Below, piece by piece: positions 7,995 to 18,302 of a DNA stretch of 45,226 nt; within the stretch, counting starts at the first letter, position 1; each line of letters opens with the position of its first letter. The stretch covers positions 1 to 45,226 of the forward strand of contig MHII01000032.1 in assembly GCA_001817425.1 (NCBI GenBank). The letters are read 5' to 3'. The stretch comes from Candidatus Buchananbacteria bacterium RIFCSPHIGHO2_02_FULL_39_17. Lineage in GTDB: Bacteria > Patescibacteriota > Patescibacteriia > Buchananbacterales > UBA6539. A program made the position numbers and the translations under genes. The notes below the pieces were generated by a model that was not told the origin of the DNA, did not search any database, and saw only the letters and a program-made list of their open reading frames with translations.

Positions 7995-8088
7995 CTTTTA
8001 ACTTGGACTTTTGACTTTTAATTTTTGACTTTTGAATTAATACTTGGAGCTTGGTGCTTGAAATTTGGTGCTTAAAAAATTATAAAAG

Positions 8089-11000
8089 ATGATTTCACCA
8101 AAACACAATTCAGTTTTTAAAAAAATAACGAAAAAAGCCGTTTATTTTTTAGTGCTTTTTAATTTGCTTTTCAGTTTGGTCTCGCCGGCTTTGGTCGTGC
8201 CGATTCCAGTGGTTTTGTCGGATTTTAAAATTTCGCGGGCGCAGATTAAGGAATTAGTTTTTAAATTGTTGCTGGCGGATGAGGCCAAGGCGCAGGAAGT
8301 AGGTGCGCCCGGTGATATCGGTTTGGCGCCAGGAGCGCCTGGTGCGGCAGAAGTCACAGCTGCCGGTGGTGGTCTACCTGTTATTGATACCTCGGGCAAT
8401 ATTTTAAAAGGTATAGGTAATGCTTTGCAAAAATCTTTGCATGGTCTTAAAATTGCGTTTGACAAAGCCCAGCAAGGATTAAAAGACGCCTTTTTTACCG
8501 CGGCCAATGAATCATTAAGAAATTTCTTAAACACCATTGCCTATGACACGGCGACCTGGCTCGCGTCCGGGGGCAAGGGGCAGCAGCCGTTATTTTATAC
8601 CCAAGGCTGGGGCGAATACTTAAAAGATTTGGCGGACAGCGCCGCGGGTAACTTCATTGAGCGTTTAGGCGGCGATTGGCTGGACTTTAATGTTTGTAAT
8701 CCTTCATTGCCGAGTTTGAAGCGAAAGATCGGTTTGGGCCTAGCTCAAATTAAGCGGCCGCGCCGGCCGGACTGTAGTGTGACGGAAATGGTCAAAAATT
8801 GGGATCAAGCCATTCAAGATCCGGACTTTTTGCCGAAGTTCAGCGAGATTTTTGATCCTTACCGAAATGACATTGGCATTTCGTTTTCCATTTTTGAGCA
8901 ATATAATGCCGAAAAACAGGCGGCAATCACCGAGGGTACTAAGGACCGGGAAGAAGGCGGCGGGTTCAAGGGAATCGTGGATGCGATTTCCGGTATTATT
9001 AAAACCCCGGCTAATTTAGTCAAGGAATGGGCTACTGAAGCATTAGTTAAGAAATCTTATGAACCGAGCTTGCACCAAATCCAATATGGCCCGATTTTAG
9101 CCGAAGCGATTGGCGTTTTTGTTGATACTTTAACGGGCAAGCTTTTTGAAAAAATTTTTAAACAAGGATTAGTCTCGGCCAAAGACGATAATTTTGACAC
9201 TTCATCGCTTGGCAGTTTTGGCTTAGGTTTTTTGCGCGACTTTTTATCGGCCCGGCGGCCGGGTCAAAATGATTTATATTCCGAAAGCGCGATTGCCGGC
9301 ATCGCGGCGAGAAACGCGGCGCAAGTGAGATTTTTAGATTTTTTGCAATCAGGCAAAAAACAAAATGAACCTTATGACATTTTGTCCAAATTAGCTTTTT
9401 GTCCGGATCCGCAAAATCCCGGACCAGAAGAATGCGTTATTACCCCTTCATTTCGCACGGCCATTGAGCGCGGCTTAACTTTGAAACAGGCAATCGCTCA
9501 AGGCTTTATTAATGGCGATGCTCCCTTTGGCCAACTAACCTATAATGCGGCAGCGATTTATCAGGGCATTCCTTACCGCAGCATTGTCATTTTACGGACG
9601 CACCGGATCGTGCCCGCCACTTGGGAAATCGCCGCGCGCGCGGTTCAGCTATATGACAATAATAAAATTTTGAGTTTAAATGATTTAATCGCTGAATATG
9701 ATCAGGCGGATAGTAAATACCAAGGGTTAATTGATCAAAATTGGGTTTTGGTCGTGCCCGAACATTTATGCAAAGCTGAAGGTTTTGGCGAAAAGATTTT
9801 ATATGAAGAAGCGGTGGCCGGCAATGACGCTAATTTAGACGGCGATTATAATGACCCTGACGATGTCCAGCCGCGGCGTTTAATCGGCCGGGCGGAATAT
9901 TGCGCGGATTTTCAAACTTGTCTGGAAAAAAATCCAGACGGCACTTGCCGTTATTACGGCTATTGCAATGAAGAAAAAAGAATTTGGGATTTGGCCGGCC
10001 AATCCTGCCCGACGCAATTTAACACTTGTACGACTTTTCAGTCGGGGCGCGGCGAAATTGCCAGCTTTTTGAAAAATACTTTGGATTACAACAATTGCAA
10101 CGCGGACAATGCCGGCTGCCAGTGGTATTGCCAAGCCTTTAACCCGATTAACGATATTTGGACCTGCACTAATCAAGACGAGCGGGTTTTAAAGCCTTGT
10201 TTGCAAGCTAACGGCTGTGATTTAAGCGCGAGCTGTGAAATCGCGGCTGGCGGCAGTGCTTGCAGTGATCCGGTGGCGGTGGTGAATTTGGCGATTAATC
10301 AGCCCTGCGGCGAAGGTTCAAAATGGTGGGTGGGCGATAAATGCGTCGTTAATGCCGCTTGTGAAATTCCCCAAAATGGCGTTTCCTGCACGACTAACAG
10401 TTGTAGCGCCTTGCCTAATCTTTTAACTAATAATGGTTTTGAAGCCGGCAATGGCATCAATGCGACTGGCTGGATAGGCGATAATTCTTTTTTTAAACGG
10501 GTTAGCCGGAATTTAAACGATAAGGTCCAAAGCGGCAATTTTAGTTTACGTTTTTATAACGCCGGCGCGGTGATTAGCCCTCAAACCATTATTTCTAATG
10601 CTATTACTTTAACGGCGGGTAAAACTTACACTTTTACCGGTTTTGTTTTTAATAAATTAAATTCCGGGACAATTAAGATTAGCATTGGCGATGGTTCAAA
10701 AATCGTTTCTGACCAGGTTAAAAATGATTGGCAGGAAGTCAGTTTTGATTTTGAAGTTTCTGGTAATCAACCAGTCGCCATTGCCGTCAGCGGTAATGTG
10801 GTTAGCGGCTCAGCTTGGTTTGACGATTTCCGCGTTTCAGAAAACTGCGTGACCAATGCCGTCACCCTGACTTTAATTGGCACGATTGACCAAGACCAAA
10901 GCAAACTCCATTTTGACCGTGATGTCGTTGAGTGCGATCAGTCCGCGGCCGGTTGTTCGCAATTTATCCGGACCAGGCCGAATTTAGGGATAAATTTAAT

Positions 11001-14000
11001 CCCGAACGGCGGTTTTGAAATTCTTGATGAATCAGTTTTCGATCAGGCTAAAGCCTGGCAGTTAAGTATCAATCAAGCCAGCGCGACCAGCACGGCTGAT
11101 CAAATTCACGGCGGCGCCAAAGCCGTTGGCATTGAAATCATTAACCATGGCTCTGATTATACTTATAGTTTTAATCGTGAGAATTTCCTGACTTTAAAAG
11201 CCGGCAAAAAGTATATTTTATCGGCCTATGTTTATGCGACTTATCCGATTCCGGCTTATGTTAATAATTTTTATGAAACTGGCGGCGGTGAATCAAGGGA
11301 TGACTATGATGGTACGGAATTAAATTTAAATCAACGGACAAATCAATGGATTAGGCTGCAAAAAATCTTTACCCCGACTGAAGACCGTTACAATGTTTCG
11401 CCGCAATTGGTCATTGGCGGTAACGTGATTAGTGATGGCAATCAGGGCGTAATTTATGTTGATGATTTTCAGCTGGAAGAAGTGATGCCTGATGTTTTTT
11501 TCCCGACGAATTATAAAGAATACGGTTCAGTTAATTTGACTTATCTCAAAAAACCGCCGGCTTATTTGAATTGTGAACCGCAAGACACTAATCAAAGCGG
11601 TGTCATCGGCGACTGCATTGGTCAGGCGCCAAACGAGATTTGTGATTTACCCGTTCCCTCAGAGTGCGGCAACTACGTTGGAATCTGTCAGCCCGAAGAA
11701 GTTGGTTGCGAAGCTTACCGGCCGGTGCGGGGCGGCGAGACCATCCCCGGGGTAGTGGCTTTTGATGATTACTGCCCAGCCGAGTGTATTGGCTACGAGG
11801 CTTTTAAACAATCTAGTACGGCTTTTGAAACCCAAGAGCCGTTAGCTTATTTCATTCCCCAAACCGCGCGGCAGTGCCAGGCCGCGGCCGTCGGCTGTGA
11901 TGAATTCACTAATTTGGATGAAGTGGCCGCCGGCGGGGAAGGCAAAGCCTATTATCAATTATTGCGGCTTTGCAAAAAGCCGGATGACGTTAATGCCAAT
12001 TGTCAGAATTTCTATAATTGGCAGGGCTCTGACGACACGGGCTATCAGTTGCGGGTCTATAGCCTTTCTGCTGACACCTTTGGCCAGCCTAATCAAGCCA
12101 TCGCTGATTCTGCCCGCTGGCCATCAGTCTGGGGCACGCCTGAGGACTGCAACAGCGCTGATGATTTAGCGACCAATCCTTTTTGTAAAGAATTTTACGG
12201 CTTAGATGGTAGCATCAGTTATCAAATTTTGGAAAACACGATTTCTTGTTCTGCTGATTGCCATCCTTACCGCAAAACCCGTTTAGGCGAAACTGATGAT
12301 GAAGCCCGGAATAATTGTAAAAATACCAATCCGGATTGGCCGACCGACATTAATGGGGTGCTGATTGATAATCCACCCACGAACCCGGTTTGGCAGGGCG
12401 GAGCTTGTATTTATCAAGCCGTGCCTCAAGAAGGCTTGGCTTGCGCGCCCGCAGCCGCGGGTTGCCGCGAGTACCGCGGGAATGCCAGCGGCAATATCTT
12501 TACCGCTTTTGCCGATAATTTTGAAGACGGCGAAATTAGCGGTTGGCGGCATGGTTATATCAGTAATGAAGCTTTGAGTGTGGCTGGTCATTCAATTAAA
12601 AGTCAAGACGTTTCAGGCGGTCGGCGCATTGCTTCAACTTGGGCGGACCTAGGATCTGTTTGCCGTGAAAATTCAGCCTCTTATGATCCAGCGCTTTTTA
12701 AGTGTGCGGCCACTGATCTCGCGGCTACTACTTTGCAGACCTGTTTAGTCAATTTGGGCGAGCAGTATTGCGGTTTGATTAATAATGTTTTACAGTCCCA
12801 AAAAACTTATCTGATGTCTTTTTGGGCAAAAAGTAATTCCGCCAATATTATTGAAGATGTGACGATTGAAATTGCCGAAGACACGCCGTCTCATAGCATT
12901 AATATTGGCACGACCGATTTAACCAGCGAGTGGCGTTATTATTTATTTGGTCCTTTTGTTTATGATTATAACGATGGCACTCAAGCGCCCTGGACTTCCT
13001 CGCGTTTAAGGATCATCGCGCCCGCTGAGGCAACCGCTGATTTTTATGTTGATAATATTAAAATTCAAGAAATCACTAATTATAATTATGTCATTAAAAA
13101 TTCCTGGACCACGCCGGTGAGCTGCGACACTAATCCATTTGTCACACCCGCCATTAGCGCGCCGCAGTTTATGCTCGGCTGCAAGCAATACCGCGATTCC
13201 ACCAATCGGGTCCATAATCTAAAATCGTTTAACCATTTGTGCCGTTTGGAAGCGGTTGGTTGTGAAGCCTTAATTGACACCTTTAATTCAGCCTCGCCGT
13301 TTAGCCAGACTTTTAATGATGGTGACACCACGGGCAACATTAGTCTGCCTGACGATAAATTAGTTTATCTGACTAATCGGTTGGAATTTTCCTGCCAGTC
13401 AAGCGAGAAAGGTTGCCAAGCCCTGGGCTTGCCGGCCATTGATGTGGATGACAATGTCGCGGCCTATCAAACAACTTATTTAGTCAATAATCCCGATAAC
13501 TACAGCCAAATTTTGTGCGCCAGTCCGGAAGTCGGCTGTCAGGAATGGCAAACGCAAACGGGTTTTATTTACTTTAAAGATCCCGGTCCTAAGACTTGTG
13601 AATATAAAAGCGGCCAAAATATCGTCACGGGTTGGTATAAAACTGGTTCAACTTCTGGCCAGCCGGATTGTCCGGTCTTGCAGCCGCCTTTGGGCGAAAT
13701 TCATCCAAACTCTGGCTTTGCCGGTTTGTGCCCTGAGGAATTTAACAGCTGCACCCAGTTTGTTGATCCAATTAGCGAGCAAGCGAAAAACTTAATCTTT
13801 AATTTTGATTTTTCCTTGGATGTTGATGAAAATCAAAAGCCGGATGGCTGGGATATCACAGAAGACCTAGCCAATAATATTACAATTTGGTCGCAGCCGC
13901 TTGAAAAACTTAAGCGCAATACTTTATACACTTTAAGCTTTGTCAGTCAAGATAAGCCGACAACCGGTTTGGCTGTCAGTTTAATCGGTTGTTCCATTAC

Positions 14001-17000
14001 TTCTTTTGATAATTCTTATCCTTTGCAAGGTTATGGCACGGATCAGCGGGAAATTCCTAATCTAACTGACGAGCGGCAATATTCCGGTCGGTTTTTAGTC
14101 GGCGATAATGCCGCCTGCACCTTGCAATTAAGTGCCAGCCAAAATATCCCAAACTTGATTAAAGAAATTGCCATTAAGGAAACCGGGCTTTATTATGATT
14201 TGGAAAACACGGTTGACCAGACGAGCTGTAATGGCTTAGTCAATCCGGAAATCGGTTGTGTTTTGTTTAATGACCGCAGTGCCGTTAATTATAAACTCGG
14301 TGAAGATGATATTTCGTATTTGACTTTTGACGCGGATGTCAGCGGTTCAACGGTCAATAGCGGTTTAGCGGTGACGTCTTGCGCTGGCAACTGCGACAGC
14401 AATACCATTCTTAAAGTCATGCCAGATCGGACTTGTGAATCATTTTTGTACTGCAATACCATGGCGACCATTAAAAAAGATGACGGCACGGAGACTAATT
14501 ATTGCGCCAGTATTGGCGAGTGTAATAATTTAGCCGCTGACGGTTCCTGTGCTAATCCGATTGTGGTCAAAACCAGCGACGCGCCAAAAGATTATTATGA
14601 TTCCGTGGAAGAAGTCAAAAATTTAAGCGGCTATAGTAACGCCGGCGTGCGCTTAAAAACCGGCGACATTATTCCCAGTTTATTTCCTTATGCCCAAATG
14701 ACCGAAGAGGGTGGGGCGACCCGAATCGCCAACGGCAGTTTTGAATTTAATTTTGGCGGCACGAGCGAACCAGTTGGCTGGCAGTCAATTATTATTGGTT
14801 ATTGCACCAATAATTTAAGCGGCGATTATAACCCGCCAACCACCGGCCTAAGAACCTGCACTTTAGATAGAAATTGTTCAAGTGGAGAAACCTGCCGTCT
14901 GCCGGATAGTCCGAGCGAATGGTTTAATTATAAATTTAAAATTGAAAAAGATATCCGTAATTTAATTGAAGGCACAGGTTATCTGCGGCTAAATTCTTTT
15001 TATCAGGCGCAGTCCGAAGAAATTGATGTTGAAAGTGGCGCCACTTATGTTTTATCCGGCTTAATTAATACTTTATATTTAGAGCATCCCATCCAGACCC
15101 CAGAAGCCAGAATTCTTTTCCTTTTTTTGGATGCCAGCAATAATGTCATCCCTACCATTACCTGTCCAATCGTGGATGACGGTTGGTTACAGTGCGCTGA
15201 ATTAAGCAAGATTAGAGGGTTGGGCTGGCAACGAATCACTAAGGAATTCCAAGCGCCGACCGGAGCCAAAAAAATGGTGGTGCGGTTAAGTAATTTTGTT
15301 AATGATCCGGTTTGTATTGGCGCCAAGCGCTATGACAAAAATTCCGGCTGTGAACTTGGCGGCTATTCGCTTTTTGATGATATTTCTTTAAAGCCGGTTT
15401 TAAGGGCGAAAACACCTCGCTTGAACCAAACGGATTTCATCAGCCGCAGTTGCCGTTTGTATCCGACCATTGACGCTTTAGCCTGTAATTTTGTCCGCGA
15501 CGGCAGCATTTATTTTGGCCAGCACGGCTATTGCGTGACTCCTGATCCAGCTAATCCCGGGCAGTGCTTGCAGTGGTGGCCGGTGGATCAGGTTTCCGGG
15601 GAAACTTTGGATGACATTGTGGCCGGCTACAACGACCGCGTGCCGCTGGATTATTGCACGGAAAAAGACCGGCAAAATATCCGGGTCAGCGAAGGCGGAG
15701 TTTTGGCGACATTTGGTGGCAGTTCAAAAGGCGACTTTCAGATCATTGATGATTTAGGCCGTTCCCATGAATTTACTAAGTTTACTATCAATAATGATTA
15801 TCGAGCCTTATTCCGTTATCCGTATGTTGAGAAGTTTAAGTTCCGAGGCGCGGGCATCGGCGTCGCGAATTTTACCGGCACGCCTTTTGTCCTTTTGCCA
15901 TTTTCCTTTACCATGTATAAAGACCATGTTTGCTTCAATATTTTTGATTTTAATGGCGGGCCGCTTGAATTCTTGCTTGGCGGGGGCAGTCGCCTTTCGA
16001 CAAAATCTATATCCTCAAGCAGTGATTCGGTTGATTCAACGTTTGGCACATTATCTGATTTTGTCTCAGGCTTTTTAGGTAATAATCAAGTTGGCTGCGC
16101 TCAAAATGAAGGTATTCGTTTACCCAAAGACACTTTCTTAATTACTGATTGGGGTGAAGACAAAGATGGCGATGGCGTTTTTGAGTTAATTGATAAAGAA
16201 CAATGGGGCGGCTGGGCGGCGATACCAATGGGCATTTCTTTGGGTGATTTTGGCATTGCGGTGGCTTTGCCGATTCCTTACAGTTTAGCTAATTCGCCGG
16301 CCGCCAGCATTATTAATAGTGTTTTGGATCAGCTCGGTGCTCCTAATGATTTTGGTTTTGGTCCGCCGCTTTCGGCTAAAATTGTGACTGATCAAGAAAT
16401 CAACTTGACCGAAGCCAGCACTGATCCGATTCCGGATATGGGCGGGGATATTTTAGGAATTTCTTGGAATATTGGTCAGGCCGACCAATATGTGATGGGC
16501 GCTTTATTGACCGGTTCTATTGTTTCCGAAGTTGGCATTCAATACTGCACCGAATTAGTCCGAACCGTAACTTCTTCAGGCACTAATAAAGGCTATGCCA
16601 ATCGGCTGTCGCAAGGTTCCGGTTATATTTTAGAAGACGTCGTTAATAAAGATTTTAAAGAAAATACCACCGGCGATTTCACTACCAATAAAGACGATTT
16701 TGTTAAATATCGTTATTATGAGCCATTTAATTTTCTTGATTTATTAGCTGATCCGATGAATTATCAGCCGTCTGATTACCAGCCGTTTGGTTCTTTAGTC
16801 TCACCGCAAAACGCCCAATATCCGACCGCTTGGGACGCTAAAGCCAGTCAATACAATCAGCCGCTGTTATATGAGCCGCCGCGCTCGGTTTTCCCGGCGC
16901 CGCATCAGGCGAGAATGGGTGAAATTCATACCACTGAAGGTTTGAAAAATCTTTTTGCCAGAAGTTACGGCATTTGGCATTGGGAATCAAGAAATCCAGA

Positions 17001-17502
17001 TAAATTAACTGACGGCGGACAGTATAAAATTGGGCCTTTGGAAGATGGGGCGGCAACCCAGCTTTGGGATTTGCCGTCAACGCAATGCGTCAGTGACACT
17101 CGCGGCGCCGATGAGTATTGTTTAGTTCTACCGCAAATTCCTTCTGACAATATCAAAATCAACGATAGCGCTTCAGTGACATTGGAAAACGGCGTTGGCT
17201 TAGTTAAATTGAGTTTTACGACTAAAGTTGATCCGGATCAATTGCCGATCACCTCTTACAGTATTAATTGGGGTGACGGCAAAACTAATACAGTTTCGGG
17301 CGTGGTGCTGCGTAATCGGAATAATCCCGAAAATCCGTTTATCTTGTATCATTTGTATGATTACTGGCAGATGAAGGCTGTTTCTACTGGCGGTAATTGC
17401 ACAGACACTGCTTGCACCGCCACGATTAAGATTACAGTGAAAGATAATTGGGACGCGGAGGTGGAAGTTTCCGCCGATAATGCGGTCACCGTGATTCGCT
17501 AA
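8089..17502 (+). CDS. Giant secreted surface protein (3137 aa) with repeated Cys motifs, several jelly-roll/CBM-like modules and a C-terminal PKD-like domain
   Basis: N-terminal signal/TM segment; recurrent C-x(n)-GC-x-x-[YFW] units (QSAAGCSQF, PEEVGCEAY, AAAVGCDEF, PAAAGCREY, LEAVGCEAL, SSEKGCQAL, SPEVGCQEW); recurrent NGxFE...GW modules; ISYSINWGDG-like C-terminus. Confidence 0.85.
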   Translation: MISPKHNSVFKKITKKAVYFLVLFNLLFSLVSPALVVPIPVVLSDFKISRAQIKELVFKLLLADEAKAQEVGAPGDIGLAPGAPGAAEVTAAGGGLPVIDTSGNILKGIGNALQKSLHGLKIAFDKAQQGLKDAFFTAANESLRNFLNTIAYDTATWLASGGKGQQPLFYTQGWGEYLKDLADSAAGNFIERLGGDWLDFNVCNPSLPSLKRKIGLGLAQIKRPRRPDCSVTEMVKNWDQAIQDPDFLPKFSEIFDPYRNDIGISFSIFEQYNAEKQAAITEGTKDREEGGGFKGIVDAISGIIKTPANLVKEWATEALVKKSYEPSLHQIQYGPILAEAIGVFVDTLTGKLFEKIFKQGLVSAKDDNFDTSSLGSFGLGFLRDFLSARRPGQNDLYSESAIAGIAARNAAQVRFLDFLQSGKKQNEPYDILSKLAFCPDPQNPGPEECVITPSFRTAIERGLTLKQAIAQGFINGDAPFGQLTYNAAAIYQGIPYRSIVILRTHRIVPATWEIAARAVQLYDNNKILSLNDLIAEYDQADSKYQGLIDQNWVLVVPEHLCKAEGFGEKILYEEAVAGNDANLDGDYNDPDDVQPRRLIGRAEYCADFQTCLEKNPDGTCRYYGYCNEEKRIWDLAGQSCPTQFNTCTTFQSGRGEIASFLKNTLDYNNCNADNAGCQWYCQAFNPINDIWTCTNQDERVLKPCLQANGCDLSASCEIAAGGSACSDPVAVVNLAINQPCGEGSKWWVGDKCVVNAACEIPQNGVSCTTNSCSALPNLLTNNGFEAGNGINATGWIGDNSFFKRVSRNLNDKVQSGNFSLRFYNAGAVISPQTIISNAITLTAGKTYTFTGFVFNKLNSGTIKISIGDGSKIVSDQVKNDWQEVSFDFEVSGNQPVAIAVSGNVVSGSAWFDDFRVSENCVTNAVTLTLIGTIDQDQSKLHFDRDVVECDQSAAGCSQFIRTRPNLGINLIPNGGFEILDESVFDQAKAWQLSINQASATSTADQIHGGAKAVGIEIINHGSDYTYSFNRENFLTLKAGKKYILSAYVYATYPIPAYVNNFYETGGGESRDDYDGTELNLNQRTNQWIRLQKIFTPTEDRYNVSPQLVIGGNVISDGNQGVIYVDDFQLEEVMPDVFFPTNYKEYGSVNLTYLKKPPAYLNCEPQDTNQSGVIGDCIGQAPNEICDLPVPSECGNYVGICQPEEVGCEAYRPVRGGETIPGVVAFDDYCPAECIGYEAFKQSSTAFETQEPLAYFIPQTARQCQAAAVGCDEFTNLDEVAAGGEGKAYYQLLRLCKKPDDVNANCQNFYNWQGSDDTGYQLRVYSLSADTFGQPNQAIADSARWPSVWGTPEDCNSADDLATNPFCKEFYGLDGSISYQILENTISCSADCHPYRKTRLGETDDEARNNCKNTNPDWPTDINGVLIDNPPTNPVWQGGACIYQAVPQEGLACAPAAAGCREYRGNASGNIFTAFADNFEDGEISGWRHGYISNEALSVAGHSIKSQDVSGGRRIASTWADLGSVCRENSASYDPALFKCAATDLAATTLQTCLVNLGEQYCGLINNVLQSQKTYLMSFWAKSNSANIIEDVTIEIAEDTPSHSINIGTTDLTSEWRYYLFGPFVYDYNDGTQAPWTSSRLRIIAPAEATADFYVDNIKIQEITNYNYVIKNSWTTPVSCDTNPFVTPAISAPQFMLGCKQYRDSTNRVHNLKSFNHLCRLEAVGCEALIDTFNSASPFSQTFNDGDTTGNISLPDDKLVYLTNRLEFSCQSSEKGCQALGLPAIDVDDNVAAYQTTYLVNNPDNYSQILCASPEVGCQEWQTQTGFIYFKDPGPKTCEYKSGQNIVTGWYKTGSTSGQPDCPVLQPPLGEIHPNSGFAGLCPEEFNSCTQFVDPISEQAKNLIFNFDFSLDVDENQKPDGWDITEDLANNITIWSQPLEKLKRNTLYTLSFVSQDKPTTGLAVSLIGCSITSFDNSYPLQGYGTDQREIPNLTDERQYSGRFLVGDNAACTLQLSASQNIPNLIKEIAIKETGLYYDLENTVDQTSCNGLVNPEIGCVLFNDRSAVNYKLGEDDISYLTFDADVSGSTVNSGLAVTSCAGNCDSNTILKVMPDRTCESFLYCNTMATIKKDDGTETNYCASIGECNNLAADGSCANPIVVKTSDAPKDYYDSVEEVKNLSGYSNAGVRLKTGDIIPSLFPYAQMTEEGGATRIANGSFEFNFGGTSEPVGWQSIIIGYCTNNLSGDYNPPTTGLRTCTLDRNCSSGETCRLPDSPSEWFNYKFKIEKDIRNLIEGTGYLRLNSFYQAQSEEIDVESGATYVLSGLINTLYLEHPIQTPEARILFLFLDASNNVIPTITCPIVDDGWLQCAELSKIRGLGWQRITKEFQAPTGAKKMVVRLSNFVNDPVCIGAKRYDKNSGCELGGYSLFDDISLKPVLRAKTPRLNQTDFISRSCRLYPTIDALACNFVRDGSIYFGQHGYCVTPDPANPGQCLQWWPVDQVSGETLDDIVAGYNDRVPLDYCTEKDRQNIRVSEGGVLATFGGSSKGDFQIIDDLGRSHEFTKFTINNDYRALFRYPYVEKFKFRGAGIGVANFTGTPFVLLPFSFTMYKDHVCFNIFDFNGGPLEFLLGGGSRLSTKSISSSSDSVDSTFGTLSDFVSGFLGNNQVGCAQNEGIRLPKDTFLITDWGEDKDGDGVFELIDKEQWGGWAAIPMGISLGDFGIAVALPIPYSLANSPAASIINSVLDQLGAPNDFGFGPPLSAKIVTDQEINLTEASTDPIPDMGGDILGISWNIGQADQYVMGALLTGSIVSEVGIQYCTELVRTVTSSGTNKGYANRLSQGSGYILEDVVNKDFKENTTGDFTTNKDDFVKYRYYEPFNFLDLLADPMNYQPSDYQPFGSLVSPQNAQYPTAWDAKASQYNQPLLYEPPRSVFPAPHQARMGEIHTTEGLKNLFARSYGIWHWESRNPDKLTDGGQYKIGPLEDGAATQLWDLPSTQCVSDTRGADEYCLVLPQIPSDNIKINDSASVTLENGVGLVKLSFTTKVDPDQLPITSYSINWGDGKTNTVSGVVLRNRNNPENPFILYHLYDYWQMKAVSTGGNCTDTACTATIKITVKDNWDAEVEVSADNAVTVIR

Positions 17503-17672
17503 TCGCCTTTACAGAAGCAGATTATCGTGGACAGATAACGCGGATGAACGCAGATGTTTACGACAATCGCAAATTGAGAATCAACATAGCGCCAGATTAA
17601 CTATTAACTAATAAAAGTATGGCGCTAATAGAATACATTAATAAATCACAAATTCAAAATTCCAAATCCCAA

Positions 17673-17775
17673 ACCCGCCTGCCTACGCCTTATAAATTTA
17701 CTTAAATACAAATAATAGGGCAAGGGAAAATAAATTATTTATGAGAAAAAGTAGGGACGGCATTGGCGGGCAGGT
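17673..17775 (+). mobile_element. MITE-like element family B, copy 1
   Basis: ACCCGCCTGCC...GGGCAAGGGAAAATAAATTATTTATGAGAAAAAGTAGGGACGGCATTGGCGGGCAGGT; near-identical to 43985-44087. Confidence 0.8.
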
Positions 17776-18139
17776 AAGCACCAATAATCAAAATTCAAAA
17801 CGCTACGATTTAGAAGATAGAACCTTGGAATTTGGAAAAAGAATAATCAGATTGTGTCAAAATCTGCCGAAAAATGGGATTAATTTTAAACTCATCGATC
17901 AGATAATCCATTCAGGCGCTTCAATCGGTGCGAATTACCGAGAAGCCAATGAAACCGAAACCAAGAAAGATTTTCAATTTAGAATCAGAATTTGCCGAAA
18001 AGAAACTAAAGAAACAACTTATTGGCTGCAGCTAATCCCCGAAGCTAATCCGACTTTAACCGAAAAAATCAATCCTTTGATTCAAGAAACTAAGGAGCTA
18101 ATCAAAATCTTTGCCGCTATTCTGGAAAAGACTAAATAA
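17741..18139 (+). CDS. Four-helix-bundle (IVS / S23-like) protein
   Basis: RTLEFGKRIIRLCQNLP...LIDQIIHSGASIGANYREANETETKKDFQFRIRICRKETKETTYWLQLI is characteristic of the family. Confidence 0.9.
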   Translation: MRKSRDGIGGQVSTNNQNSKRYDLEDRTLEFGKRIIRLCQNLPKNGINFKLIDQIIHSGASIGANYREANETETKKDFQFRIRICRKETKETTYWLQLIPEANPTLTEKINPLIQETKELIKIFAAILEKTK

Positions 18140-18302
18140 TTTAAGTTTGTAATTTAAATATTTGAATTTATTTGGAGCTTGTGATTTGGAATTTGGTGCT
18201 TGACTAAATATTTTAAATCTGACGATTCTTATTAAACTCTATAATTTAATACCTAAACATATAATTAACCCTCTTAATCAAAAACTTATTAAAAAAGGAA
18301 TT

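Noticed and set aside
8142-17162. Numerous 60-130 aa ORFs inside the 3137-aa gene on both strands
   Set aside because: No recognisable motifs; expected by chance within a 9.4-kb coding region.
8089-17502. DGR variable-region target in the giant protein
   Set aside because: The C-terminus is PKD-like, not a C-type-lectin fold, and no TR/VR pair was seen in the window.
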